A stretch of 64,000 nucleotides of DNA, taken from a virus. This document shows positions 16,779 to 25,005 of this stretch, piece by piece. The position numbers and the translations under genes were made by a program. Below the pieces are notes generated by a model, which was given only the letters and a program-made list of their open reading frames with translations, searched no databases and was not told the DNA's origin. The stretch is from positions 1 through 64,000 of IMG/VR virus record IMGVR_UViG_3300009034_000017. The stretch is one strand, 5' to 3'. Position 1 is the stretch's first letter; every line of letters begins with the position of its first letter.

Positions 16779-18914
16779 ATGGGATTGACACTTAATGGTA
16801 GAAAGGTGCTGGATCGTACCCTGTTGCGCGGCCAAGAATTCATCTTGGACGCTGATGAGGATTCGTCTTTAACGGCAGACACGGACGACCAGCTTGACTT
16901 GCGGCTGGGCGGCAATGACGTGTTCGTGTTCAAAACATCGGAACTGGATATAAGTGGCGTTAATATCGTCAACTGTGGCGACATCGCGTTGGATTCCATT
17001 AGTGACGACGACGGTACAGGCATTAATATCGCCATGATGGATGCCAGTGCAACCGCCCTTACTATCAAGGAAGCCACCACCGCCTACTTGACATTTGACA
17101 CCTCCAATGGCACAGAGAATATCATCCTAGGCAAGAAACTGACTGGGGGCGCGGTTGAAATAGAGGGTTCGGCATTTGACATAAACGGGGGCACAGTAGA
17201 CGGCATAACCTCTCTGACTGTAGGGACAGATGGAAGCGGCGCTGACGTTTACTTCTATTCGGCTACGGGAGGCGACCACCTGTTTTGGGACTCGTCTGAG
17301 GAACTGCTCACCATCACGGGAACGAACGGGCAGATGGCCCTTAATGTGGCTGATGGCAACGTGATAATAGTGGATACCCTCTACCTTTTCGATGCAGGTG
17401 GCGAATCCCTGTCCAGTGACGGCACAGACCTTACAATAGCTTCAGGCGCACTCATCAATCTCACTGCTACATCAGACATCGTTATCCCTGTCAATATCGG
17501 GCTTATTTTTGGCGATGGTGCCGAAAAGATTGAAAGTAACAATACTGATTTTACCATCAATAGTGGAGGAGAACTGAACCTTACGGCTACAAGTGACGTT
17601 GTGATTCCAGTCAATGTAGGGCTTCATCTAGGAGACGGGGCAGAGAAGTTAGAGAGTAATAATACAGATTTAACGATCAACTCTGGCGTAGATATTAACC
17701 TGACTGCAACGACCGACATCAATGTGCCCGCAAACGTGGGGATGACTTTCGGAGATGATGGGGAAAAGATTGAGGGAGATGGCACCGACCTGACCATAGC
17801 ATCCAGTGGCATGCTGAACCTAAATGCAACGAGCGGGATTGCCATAAATGGGCCCCTCACGATAACTCCAGGGGTAGCGGGAACGTTCCTCGACTTTGAG
17901 CTAGAGACTGAGTGGGTGAGTGGCACACTTATCAGAGCGGACTTTGGTGGTGCAACAACTCTAAATAATGATACTGTTGTTGTTGGCCTAGACTTTAACT
18001 CAAACGTCAGCCTTACTACTGACAAAGACCTGACGGGCTATCAAATCAAGCTACCGGCCTTCACCCAAAGCGCGGCCAACACTACAACTATCATGGGATT
18101 TAACTTGCCGACTGCGGGGGCATTAGTACAGGACACTGCTGCTGGCACGCTTGCTTGGAAGGGCATCAATATCCAGATGCCCAATATCACTCAAACCACA
18201 GGAACCGTAACCTCAACAGGCATTACAATCACTGGCGGGACGGTAGCTTCGGGAACATCCTACGGTTTGATAATTGATGCCAATGCTGGCAACGTCGGCA
18301 TCGGGATGGCGGGGCCAAGCAAGAAACTGGAGGTCTACGATGGGGAATTTGCCCTTTCCAACACAGCTGTTGATCATAGCGTCACCGATAAGGCGACAGC
18401 GAACATACATTGTCTTATGGAAATAACGAGTGCAAGTTATGGCGGGACAATAATATCTGGCATCACCGATGGGCCTACGATTCCGCTCATCTTGAGAGGC
18501 ATACACGGCGAAGCAGACCCTACCGACACGCTTGAGGCGGTCAGGATTCAGGCGATGAAATATGATGGTGGAACGGGTATTACTGCCGTAGGTGCCGCAG
18601 AAGAAGTATTCCAAATGTTTAACAACACAACCTCTCTGTTGACAGTTTTGGGAAGCGGCAACGTCGGCATCAACATCGCCGCGTCGCTTCTCGGCAAGCT
18701 CCACATTGACCAATCAAGTACCTCGGCGGCAATTCCTCCACTCGTTCTTGACCAAGCGGATCTCAGTGAGGAGCTTATCAAATTCATCACGACCATTGGC
18801 GTGGGGAATCCCATAGAAGCCATTGGCGGGAAAACCTTGACGACGACACACTTCATCAGGGTTGAAATTCCTGGCCCGGCGTATGTGTATATCCCGGCTG
18901 GAACGATTGCATAA
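16779..18914 (+). CDS. large repetitive tail fibre
   Basis: A 711-residue acidic protein. The middle (roughly residues 200-360) has four repeats of about 44 residues built from GDGAEKIESNNTDLTINSG, LNLTATSDVVIPVNVGL. Downstream repeats (GLDFNSNVSL, ITGGTVASGTSYGLIID, GNVGIG) are like the shaft-to-tip region of other phage fibres and end in a short unique tail. Well-placed AAGGAGG precedes the ATG. Confidence 0.6.
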   Translation: MGLTLNGRKVLDRTLLRGQEFILDADEDSSLTADTDDQLDLRLGGNDVFVFKTSELDISGVNIVNCGDIALDSISDDDGTGINIAMMDASATALTIKEATTAYLTFDTSNGTENIILGKKLTGGAVEIEGSAFDINGGTVDGITSLTVGTDGSGADVYFYSATGGDHLFWDSSEELLTITGTNGQMALNVADGNVIIVDTLYLFDAGGESLSSDGTDLTIASGALINLTATSDIVIPVNIGLIFGDGAEKIESNNTDFTINSGGELNLTATSDVVIPVNVGLHLGDGAEKLESNNTDLTINSGVDINLTATTDINVPANVGMTFGDDGEKIEGDGTDLTIASSGMLNLNATSGIAINGPLTITPGVAGTFLDFELETEWVSGTLIRADFGGATTLNNDTVVVGLDFNSNVSLTTDKDLTGYQIKLPAFTQSAANTTTIMGFNLPTAGALVQDTAAGTLAWKGINIQMPNITQTTGTVTSTGITITGGTVASGTSYGLIIDANAGNVGIGMAGPSKKLEVYDGEFALSNTAVDHSVTDKATANIHCLMEITSASYGGTIISGITDGPTIPLILRGIHGEADPTDTLEAVRIQAMKYDGGTGITAVGAAEEVFQMFNNTTSLLTVLGSGNVGINIAASLLGKLHIDQSSTSAAIPPLVLDQADLSEELIKFITTIGVGNPIEAIGGKTLTTTHFIRVEIPGPAYVYIPAGTIA

Positions 18915-18925
18915 GGAGGTAAAGT

Positions 18926-19180
18926 ATGGCTTTCACACCAGAACAACCAAAAACACCAGCGTCCATCGGCGACATCAGCATCGTGCTTACCGATTATGCT
19001 GACATAGAGGAACTAGATACTGCCGATTATGAAATCCAAGTATTGCAGGCAGATGGCTCACTATTCCACTTGGCAAGCGGCAACCTTGTACCCCACCTGA
19101 CAGCGGGGCAAATCAGCACATTGCAGGCTTTCATAGCAGACATGAGGGCTAAAGCCATAGCGGAAATCCTTGGGGAATAA
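18926..19180 (+). CDS. small conserved-type protein after the fibre genes
   Basis: An 84-residue protein with AAGGAGG before its ATG. The pattern SIGDISIVLTDYADI...YEIQVLQADGS...GNLVPHLTAGQI...LQAFIADMRAKA is one seen in small proteins that end phage tail-fibre operons; their function is unknown. It may help fold or attach fibres. Confidence 0.65.
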   Translation: MAFTPEQPKTPASIGDISIVLTDYADIEELDTADYEIQVLQADGSLFHLASGNLVPHLTAGQISTLQAFIADMRAKAIAEILGE

Positions 19181-19185
19181 CAGAG

Positions 19186-19266
19186 ATGGGCGGGGACACA
19201 ACTAAACATAGGGTGGCTATTGCAATTGATGGCGTGACCGTTTTCAGTGACTATCTAAATGTCTAG
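19186..19266 (+). CDS. possible 26-residue peptide at the end of the late operon
   Basis: An ATG five bases after the preceding stop opens a short frame (MGGDTTKHRVAIAIDGVTVF...) ending at 19266, overlapping the 3' end of the first minus-strand gene by 4 bp. No good ribosome binding site precedes it, so it may be translated by reinitiation or not at all. Confidence 0.3.
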   Translation: MGGDTTKHRVAIAIDGVTVFSDYLNV

Positions 19267-19281
19267 CCACCCCTTTTCTTT
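19211..19281 (+). terminator. possible long-loop terminator between the late and early blocks
   Basis: GGGTGGCT (19211-19218) is the exact reverse complement of AGCCACCC (19265-19272), which is followed by CTTTTCTTT. The loop is 46 nt, longer than usual for intrinsic terminators, but the site lies exactly where the plus-strand late genes meet the minus-strand block. Confidence 0.3.
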
Positions 19282-19520
19282 GCGTCGGTCAAGCACCGCC
19301 CCAGCGCGGCCAGCAATACTTTAGCCCCATAATCGCCCAGCCCAAGGCAGAAGCGTGATAGAGACCTCGTGGAATTCTCCAGAGTTGCCTTCTCATAGGG
19401 GGACAGACTATCCCATGCTCCGTCTATGGCTTCCTTGCGTAGTGCGCGTCGCTGACCTAGCGGGGCACACCTGATCAGAGTTTCAAATTCGCCGCTGCTA
19501 GTCCATTCAGGTATCGTCAT
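19263..19520 (-). CDS. hypothetical helical protein
   Basis: An 85-residue, mostly helical protein that ends the minus-strand block. The ATG overlaps the TGA of the 27-residue gene upstream (ATGA). No family recognised; the segment YEKATLENSTRSLSRFCLGLG suggests an amphipathic helix bundle. Confidence 0.6.
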   Translation of the reverse strand: MTIPEWTSSGEFETLIRCAPLGQRRALRKEAIDGAWDSLSPYEKATLENSTRSLSRFCLGLGDYGAKVLLAALGRCLTDAKKRGG

Positions 19521-19600
19521 TTGTCAGCCTCCATCGCTATGTGTTCTTCCAATATCATTCTCGCCTCCATCTTAGCCATGATTGCCAAGTTGTCATTCAT
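19517..19600 (-). CDS. 27-residue coupled peptide gene
   Basis: A 27-residue frame (MNDNLAIMAKMEARMILEEH...) whose start codon overlaps the end of the upstream gene and whose TGA overlaps the next ATG. The double overlap and its amphipathic helical composition argue that it is translated. Function unknown. Confidence 0.55.
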   Translation of the reverse strand: MNDNLAIMAKMEARMILEEHIAMEADK

Positions 19601-19862
19601 AGTCTCGAGGCAACGTGAACCAAGACGCGAATAGTTTGTCAGACTCGTCCTCGGCTGGGGGCGCAAAGATGCAGCCATGTTCCCGAGAGGCATAGGGTGC
19701 CCGTGGGCAGTCGGGACAGAAATGTTCCTCGCGAGTGAGGTAGGCTAATTGTCTCACCCCGCGCTCCTTAACCATCCTGATGGGAAGCGGCTTGAGGCTG
19801 TGCGTTGCGTCGCGACAGGCTGCTGGGTGTTCTTCAAGCCATTCAAGGCTGGGTGAGGTCAT
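19593..19862 (-). CDS. hypothetical protein with CPDC motif
   Basis: An 89-residue protein with HFCPDCPRAPYASREHGC, which could be a zinc site. Its ATG shares a base with the stop of the upstream gene (TAATG). No family recognised. Confidence 0.6.
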   Translation of the reverse strand: MTSPSLEWLEEHPAACRDATHSLKPLPIRMVKERGVRQLAYLTREEHFCPDCPRAPYASREHGCIFAPPAEDESDKLFASWFTLPRDYE

Positions 19863-20299
19863 TATGCTCTTTTTCTTCGGCGTGCATGTGCATGATAATG
19901 ATCAGGTATGCAGCGTTGTCGTTCATCAATGTAGTAATCCTCGGAAATGAAATGCCATAGGGCTGTCCCGTCAAGAATTCTAAGCATGTGGTATCGCTCC
20001 TCGCCGGTGGGCCTAGCATCATGCCGCCTTAACACAACCATAGGCACCCCACAGGTCTTACAGAGACAACACCAGCATGTGTCATCTTCGTGGAACCGTT
20101 TTGTCAGGTGTTCGGCAGCACAGAGCGGGCAAGGCGGTATTAACTTTCCCCCCGTGATAGCGGGTGGACAGTGACACTTCCCCCATCGCTTGCCGCAATC
20201 AGGACAACGCCACTTCGTTATGTCACATTGCGATTTTATATAGCGCGGATCAGGCCCATCATCCGTAACGATCACCAAGCAATCCATTTCATCTTCCAT
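19862..20299 (-). CDS. zinc-ribbon protein with HIT-like C-terminus
   Basis: A 145-residue protein. Residues 25-65 contain CPDCGKRWGKCHC and CPLC, a probable zinc ribbon. The second half reads FHEDDTCW...PMVVLRRHDA and ends DHYHAHARR. The HxHxH ending and the strand-strand-H pattern recall HIT hydrolases, in which the central histidine attacks a nucleotide phosphate. The match is short and some HIT features are not clear, so the enzymatic call is tentative. Confidence 0.45.
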   Translation of the reverse strand: MEDEMDCLVIVTDDGPDPRYIKSQCDITKWRCPDCGKRWGKCHCPPAITGGKLIPPCPLCAAEHLTKRFHEDDTCWCCLCKTCGVPMVVLRRHDARPTGEERYHMLRILDGTALWHFISEDYYIDERQRCIPDHYHAHARRRKRA

Positions 20300-20312
20300 C
20301 TTTGTTCTATCC

Positions 20313-21230
20313 TTAGATCGGCATACCGACTTGCTCTATTGGTATCCGCTGTGGCTTATCGCCTCCGTAGCCAAAGTCCCTGAACGGGATGGGGCTAGTA
20401 AATCTCAGGTTTTGCCAATATCTCATATACCGCTTGAGTTCAGCCTCTGTCCAGCTAGGAGCAACGTATTGATTCTTCCGAATTGCATTCAATGGTTGAT
20501 ACCGCATTGGGTTTGGGAAGGCTCCTAGGCCCCAGATTGTCTCTAGCCTATATAGTGCATCTTCTGGCGTATCCTTGTAGCCAATCAGGCAATAGACCCG
20601 AATCTTGCTCGGCCTGATTCCCGCTTTAATCAACCGCTCAAAGCCTCTTCTAAACAGCGGCTCGTCCCTAGTATGATCCCACGCCAGCCGTGCACACCGC
20701 AAGTCAAGTTCTGCCAACCGCTCTGCGTGGTAGGAAGTGAGCAGCCTAGCATCAAGGCCCTGATTAAAGTCAACTTGAGGCACAGGCTTCAGACGATCCA
20801 TTACGCGATCAAAATGCCTGCGCGAACATGCCAACAAGTTGTTGTCACAAACAATGGGGCGGACAGGCCAGTTATCCAGTTCCACTAAATCGCCCTCAAT
20901 GACTGGCACGAGACAGAATTTACACTGGCGGACACATCCTCTGCTTGTGAAGGTTGCTCGCGGGTTGTGATGTGGCAACGCATTGACCTCCCCGCCAATG
21001 CCAGTAACACTTTGTAGATATTCAGGATTAAAGGATACCGCTGGGCCGCCGGCCCGCACTCTGTAGCCTTGTGCTTTGAGGAATACTGCCCGCTGATAGG
21101 CATTAGACAGGCCCCAAGAAAATACTACAGAAAGAAAGGCTGTATCTCCCTCTATCCACTCTGCAAGACCGTTGTGCTTCCAGCCGCTCCGTTGTCGTAT
21201 TCTTTGCCATTCGTTCATTGGGCAAGGCAC
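20313..21230 (-). CDS. radical SAM protein
   Basis: A 305-residue protein with the cluster-binding motif CVRQCKFC (CxxxCxxC) near residue 96, followed by the usual barrel motifs (VDFNQGLDARLLT, RVYCLIGYKDTPEDA). The N-terminal 80 residues (FSWGLSNAYQRAVFLKAQGY, AGGPAVSFN) look like a reduced cobalamin-binding-type domain. It probably cleaves S-adenosylmethionine; the substrate is unknown. The GTG at 21230 has GGGAG upstream. It neighbours a second CxxC-cluster gene, the Gp37/Gp68-type protein. Confidence 0.78.
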   Translation of the reverse strand: MPCPMNEWQRIRQRSGWKHNGLAEWIEGDTAFLSVVFSWGLSNAYQRAVFLKAQGYRVRAGGPAVSFNPEYLQSVTGIGGEVNALPHHNPRATFTSRGCVRQCKFCLVPVIEGDLVELDNWPVRPIVCDNNLLACSRRHFDRVMDRLKPVPQVDFNQGLDARLLTSYHAERLAELDLRCARLAWDHTRDEPLFRRGFERLIKAGIRPSKIRVYCLIGYKDTPEDALYRLETIWGLGAFPNPMRYQPLNAIRKNQYVAPSWTEAELKRYMRYWQNLRFTSPIPFRDFGYGGDKPQRIPIEQVGMPI

Positions 21231-21232
21231 TA

Positions 21233-21427
21233 CTAATTCTCCCGATGATTATAAGTCCAAGCAAATAGATACAAACTTGCTAAAAACGCCAATAGCCCAC
21301 CATTCCACCACGACGAAGCCCCAAAGTCAAATGCTGCTGGCGTGAAGCCGTCTTTGAGCCCAGCAAGAATGTATGCCGTTGGGACTACGAGGAATAATAG
21401 GGTGTATGCTGTGATTTTTCTTAGCAT
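21233..21427 (-). CDS. small membrane protein with two transmembrane segments
   Basis: A 64-residue protein with hydrophobic segments AYTLLFLVVPTAYILAGL and GGLLAFLASLYLFAWTY. The ATG at 21427 overlaps the stop of the Gp37/Gp68-like gene (ATGCTAA); an upstream ATG at 21442 is possible. Role unknown. Confidence 0.65.
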   Translation of the reverse strand: MLRKITAYTLLFLVVPTAYILAGLKDGFTPAAFDFGASSWWNGGLLAFLASLYLFAWTYNHREN

Positions 21428-22440
21428 GGAAACCCGTTCCATTCTTTTCCGTCAAGCAGGCGGCCTGCGCGTTTCTTGCCGACATGAGCCATTACATATT
21501 CTCTCTCTGGCGATTCTTCACCCTGCCTTCCATTCCATGGTGTCGTCAGCGGAAACCAATTTCCTTCATCATCCAGTGTCCCCCATTTATTAGGGCAAGT
21601 CGTGATGTCTGGGAATAGCATTCGCGGCAACCATGCCCCCCATTGCTTAAAGAAGAATGGCGTACCTGCTTCTTGGCACTGGTCTCTGATGCTCCTAGCC
21701 CAATCAGGATGCATTGGTCTTGCGCCTGGGCCTGATTCTCCGCCAACGATGACCCAATCAATCCCCCTTGTGCCTTCGCCCCTAGCTGAAATAGTCCCCC
21801 TGCCGATTACGGGACGATGAGCTGGGCCAGCATGTTCATCACAATGCTCACAATATGGACATTTGATCTTCAGCGCTTTTAAGCTATGGCGGAATACATG
21901 ATTGCACTCACCACACACATGGCCTTTCAAGTCTATTGGCTCCAACAGCGGCTCACAACTTACAAACCGTACAGCGGCAGGTGTCTGAAGTAGTAGCGGG
22001 ATTTGCTCATCGGCCCTCGCTTGGTTCTCAGCAGTGACACCAAGCCAGATATTGGGAAACGCCATCACAACCTCATCACGCACAAACTGAAGCATCCTAG
22101 CTGGCCTCTTGGTAAGAACCTGAAAGGTATGCTGCTCGGCCTTCATCATTACACCCCAAATATGTGCAATCCAATCTGTCTCCACATCCCTATGAAAAAG
22201 GTCGGACATAGAGCAAGCGAAGTACATCGTTGGCTTTTTGCGCTTGAGTGGCGCGTTCAACTTGTCAGGATGCAATGTTACATTGAAATGGTGCGGCGAC
22301 TTTGGATACCCATACCTTCCGGCCAGCCGCCTTGCCATGCGTTGAGCATAACAGAAGTCGCATCCCGGAGACCCAGCATGGCTACATCCTGTTATAGGGT
22401 TATAACTATGTTCTGTCCACTCTATTGTTGTTTTACTCAT
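21421..22440 (-). CDS. phage Gp37/Gp68-type protein (DUF5131)
   Basis: A 339-residue protein with the family's hallmark start (KTTIEWTEHSYNPITGC, then PGCDFCYAQRMARR) and later blocks MYFACSMSDLFH, WLGVTAENQ, RFVSCEPLLEP, WVIVGGESGPGARPM and FFKQWG. The clustered cysteines resemble a radical-SAM-like iron-sulfur site. The family is frequent in phages and archaea, function unproven. A second set of cysteines (CGEC...CPYCEHC) inside the protein may bind zinc. Confidence 0.88.
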   Translation of the reverse strand: MSKTTIEWTEHSYNPITGCSHAGSPGCDFCYAQRMARRLAGRYGYPKSPHHFNVTLHPDKLNAPLKRKKPTMYFACSMSDLFHRDVETDWIAHIWGVMMKAEQHTFQVLTKRPARMLQFVRDEVVMAFPNIWLGVTAENQARADEQIPLLLQTPAAVRFVSCEPLLEPIDLKGHVCGECNHVFRHSLKALKIKCPYCEHCDEHAGPAHRPVIGRGTISARGEGTRGIDWVIVGGESGPGARPMHPDWARSIRDQCQEAGTPFFFKQWGAWLPRMLFPDITTCPNKWGTLDDEGNWFPLTTPWNGRQGEESPEREYVMAHVGKKRAGRLLDGKEWNGFPC

Positions 22441-23008
22441 TCGCTGTTTCCTTTTGGGCTATATTCCTTGCGCTGCTTAGAATCTCAAACAAAACTGGAT
22501 TATCCCAACCATAGATTCTCGTATATCTATCCTCATTTTGGTTCCAAGGCTGCGAAAAGAGAATCGCTTTTCCCATAAATCCCTCAAAATTGTGTGGGCC
22601 ATCATCAATCAAAACATCAACCCGAACGAGGCTTTTCCTCTTCGTGAATACTAGTGATTCGTACATATCCCGAAAGTGTTCACTGAGCCATTCCAATGTC
22701 CAGACTTTCTGAAGGTAAGTTGGTTGGTATGTAACTATCACGATTTCATTTAGCTTGTGTAGCTTGGTTATAGCATCTATGGCTCCCAATACGGGAGGAG
22801 CGTGTCGCCAAATCTGAAGTCTCTTAAACCACAACTGACGAAATCCTTTTGGCAGCAATCCCACAGCGGCAATGTCAAGGCATTCATAAAATGCCCATTT
22901 ATCAATGTCTTCTCTGCGCTTCTTGATACCTGTCATTCGTTCTCACCATTTAAGGGTCGGTGGGATTATGTCTCTTAGTACAGAATCTACATCAATGCCG
23001 ATTATCAT
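22433..23008 (-). pseudogene. NT5C-type HAD nucleotidase interrupted by an in-frame TGA
   Basis: Read through one stop codon, this is a 5'(3')-deoxyribonucleotidase-like HAD protein of about 190 residues. The first 21 codons (23008-22946) encode MIIGIDVDSVLRD, the catalytic DxD motif (D6 and D8), ending in TLKW. TGA follows at 22943-22945, and the frame continues as ERMTGIKKRREDIDKWAFYE, with motif II (EIVIVTYQP) and motif III (VDVLIDDGPHNFEG). An ATG at 22936 could make only the part without the catalytic aspartates. Either the gene is decaying, or TGA is read through, or the base is a sequencing error. Confidence 0.72.
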
Positions 23009-23030
23009 TTTTCTGCGAATCCGTTGATTA

Positions 23031-23831
23031 TTAAATCGTGAACAGCGGTGGGTTGGCTTGCCTCACCCGCAACCGTGCCAGCCCCACATATTCTTCTGAT
23101 ATGTCAAAGCCTATCCATAGGCGGCCTAACTGCTTTGCCATCTTTAAGGTAGTGCCTGAGCCACAGAGAGGATCTAAAACCACGTCGCCAGGATTTGACC
23201 AACTCAGGATGTGGTCACGGGCCAGGGCCTCAGGGAATGGGGCAGGATGATCTGTTCTATCACTTCTATTAGTTGGGTGAATAGTCCATACGTTGGTACG
23301 AAATCCAAATCTGGGAGTGATTATGTTTTTCCTCATCACCCGCGTACCCATCCCTGATGCCTTCGGGGTAGGGTTATTTACCTGTCCCGCCTTTTTGTTT
23401 TTCCTGTCTTTAAGCCGATTGACAGTTTTTGGCCTGCCCCTTGAAAGTACAAACATATACTCAAATGCTTGCCAATAAGCATAATTGCTACCCTTGGCCC
23501 CTGTGCCATCTACGTGGTAGATCATTGTGTCATGCAGCTTAAAACCCAACCCCATGAATCTCAGTGCCTGCCTGAAGCTTGTCCCTGTTTCTGATCCATT
23601 TACCGTTGCATCACCCACTACCCATACTACTATACCACCTTGCTTCGTCACCCTGAACAACTCGGCGGCTATCGGCCTAAAGTCAAAGATATAACCCTTG
23701 TAATCTCGGAGATTGTCATAGGGAGGCGAAGTCACAGTCAAGTCTATGCAGGCATCAGGCAACTTTATCAAGAGATCTTTGGCATTGCCAGCATAGATTT
23801 GATTTAATTTATAGGGGCCTAGTGAATCCAT
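23031..23831 (-). CDS. DNA methyltransferase, TSPPY type (orphan)
   Basis: A 266-residue amino-methyltransferase. Catalytic motif TSPPY is near residue 34 and the AdoMet-binding motif DPLCGSGTTL near 223, the beta-class order (catalytic motif first); SPPY favours N4-cytosine. The start reads LGPYKLNQIYAGNAKDLL and the end RVRQANPPLFTI. Both ends are shared with the decayed copy at 33610-34065. The middle, about 110-200, is the likely target recognition part. No restriction enzyme adjoins it. Confidence 0.85.
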   Translation of the reverse strand: MDSLGPYKLNQIYAGNAKDLLIKLPDACIDLTVTSPPYDNLRDYKGYIFDFRPIAAELFRVTKQGGIVVWVVGDATVNGSETGTSFRQALRFMGLGFKLHDTMIYHVDGTGAKGSNYAYWQAFEYMFVLSRGRPKTVNRLKDRKNKKAGQVNNPTPKASGMGTRVMRKNIITPRFGFRTNVWTIHPTNRSDRTDHPAPFPEALARDHILSWSNPGDVVLDPLCGSGTTLKMAKQLGRLWIGFDISEEYVGLARLRVRQANPPLFTI

Positions 23832-23923
23832 AGTTTACCTACCAAAGTATGCATAATTACAGAAGCGCCCATAACCTGGATTTTGTGCCGCCAATGGCGG
23901 CGCTCATCATCCTTCTCAGCCAT
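23819..23923 (-). CDS. possible 34-residue peptide overlapping a methyltransferase start
   Basis: A frame from ATG 23923 (MAEKDDERRHWRHKIQ...) ends 13 bp inside the methyltransferase gene. A longer reading to 24049 exists but would cross a hairpin-rich region with an unusual composition. Its ribosome binding site is poor; translation is doubtful. Confidence 0.25.
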   Translation of the reverse strand: MAEKDDERRHWRHKIQVMGASVIMHTLVGKLWIH

Positions 23924-23931
23924 GTTGGCCG

Positions 23932-24085
23932 GCTCCCTATTCTCTAGGGAGCTGCGACTCCCACTAGCGCCTGGTTCGCCAGTGCCCCTAGAGCCTCGCT
24001 GCCCGCTTGGGCAGTCCAGAGTTTCCTCAAGCAACGGTCTCTGCCCCACCAGAGATGTTACCTGCGATGAGCTAGGCGCTCCTAG
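23932..24085 (-). other. hairpin-rich intergenic region with two alternative folds
   Basis: This stretch has at least five perfect short stems: 23932-23939 with 23945-23952, 23942-23949 with 23986-23993, 23999-24004 with 24009-24014, 24038-24043 with 24050-24055, and 24072-24076 with 24081-24085. The first two share bases 23942-23952, so they exclude each other. It lies between two minus-strand genes and is likely transcribed. I know no matching RNA family; it may be a leader RNA or attenuator. Confidence 0.4.
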
Positions 24086-24089
24086 ATTG

Positions 24090-24713
24090 TTATTCAGATG
24101 ATTTAGCTATGGCTTCTTGCAGAAGCTTAATGGCATCACGGATATTGGCAAAAAAGGCTAGATCGGGTTCCTCTTCCTGCTGCGTGGGCCAATCATCAAA
24201 CGGGCCCTTGTATCGCTCATAGTCAGGCACATATTCTTCAAGCACCTGTTCGCCACTCACGAAGCGTTTCTTCTCTGGCTTTCTTGGACCATGCCAAGGA
24301 CCCGATATTTCCTCAAGGCGCTGCCAAAGTTCTCGCCTGCTATATAGATAGGCACAGAGCGATTTCAGGGGATTGTCGGTATCACAGACACGTGCGCTGT
24401 TTACCACCATGGTAAACTTGTGGCATTTGCGCTCTGGGTCTACACGCACCATGACATGATAGCCCTTCTCGCCCAGCTTCTGCATCAGGTCAACCAGTGT
24501 GAATCTGGGAAATGGATACCTTGGGCAAGGCCCTGGCTTTACTGGTTGCCCGCACCAATCACAAGAATACCATGATTCACATGTTCCATCAGATGAAGCC
24601 AAGCCGCTACCTGTTATACCCCAGCAGCCCCCTCGCTCAAATCCCATCACATGTTCGGCTACCCAATCGCTGGAATTCATTGTCGATTGGCCCTCAACAG
24701 GGATCATGGTCAT
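24090..24713 (-). CDS. phage ABA-sandwich (BC1872-like) domain protein
   Basis: A 207-residue protein. WVAEHVMGFERGG...PFPRFTLVDLMQKLGEKGYHVMVRVDPE...CAYLYSR fits the ABA-sandwich pattern of small phage proteins (xxVAexVMGW...yS.d...a..v...l...g). A CxxC-like pair (CDWCGQPVKPGPC) is inserted and a 70-residue C-terminal extension is charged. Start ATG 24713 is chosen for its AAGGAGG site; an ATG at 24731 is in frame. Function unknown. Confidence 0.6.
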   Translation of the reverse strand: MTMIPVEGQSTMNSSDWVAEHVMGFERGGCWGITGSGLASSDGTCESWYSCDWCGQPVKPGPCPRYPFPRFTLVDLMQKLGEKGYHVMVRVDPERKCHKFTMVVNSARVCDTDNPLKSLCAYLYSRRELWQRLEEISGPWHGPRKPEKKRFVSGEQVLEEYVPDYERYKGPFDDWPTQQEEEPDLAFFANIRDAIKLLQEAIAKSSE

Positions 24714-24741
24714 CTCTAGTTCCTCCTTCATTGGTATTTAA

Positions 24742-24993
24742 CTAAACCCCAACTAACTCTTGATCTCCTTTGTCTCGCGGATAGATTGTAAATTGTTGCC
24801 ATGCTTCCGCGTTAGGCATAAAAAACGGCCCAACTTCAATCAGTTCATTGCTCTCAAAGGGAATGTGCAAAATGGCATTGATGGGCCAAGAGAAACGGGG
24901 GAATGCTATTGGTGCTTCTTTGGGGTGATGTACTGTAATCTTGAACGAATTGGTATCTAGCCTAGTCACTTGGACTTCGCCTTTTATTTTCAT
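24742..24993 (-). CDS. hypothetical protein
   Basis: An 83-residue, beta-rich protein (KITVHHPKEAPIAFPRFSWP) between the ABA-sandwich gene and the large fusion gene, with AGGAGAGCAAGGCC before its ATG. No family recognised. Confidence 0.65.
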   Translation of the reverse strand: MKIKGEVQVTRLDTNSFKITVHHPKEAPIAFPRFSWPINAILHIPFESNELIEVGPFFMPNAEAWQQFTIYPRDKGDQELVGV

Positions 24994-25005
24994 GGCCTTG
25001 CTCTC

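Noticed and set aside
23819-24049. 76-residue protein
   Set aside because: It crosses a hairpin-rich region, is Gly/Ser/Arg-rich and lacks a good start site; only the last 34 codons are kept as a weak candidate.
23990-24060. RNase P RNA-like segment (GAGGAAAC word on the minus strand)
   Set aside because: A single short word; the paired P4 elements and conserved loops are not present.
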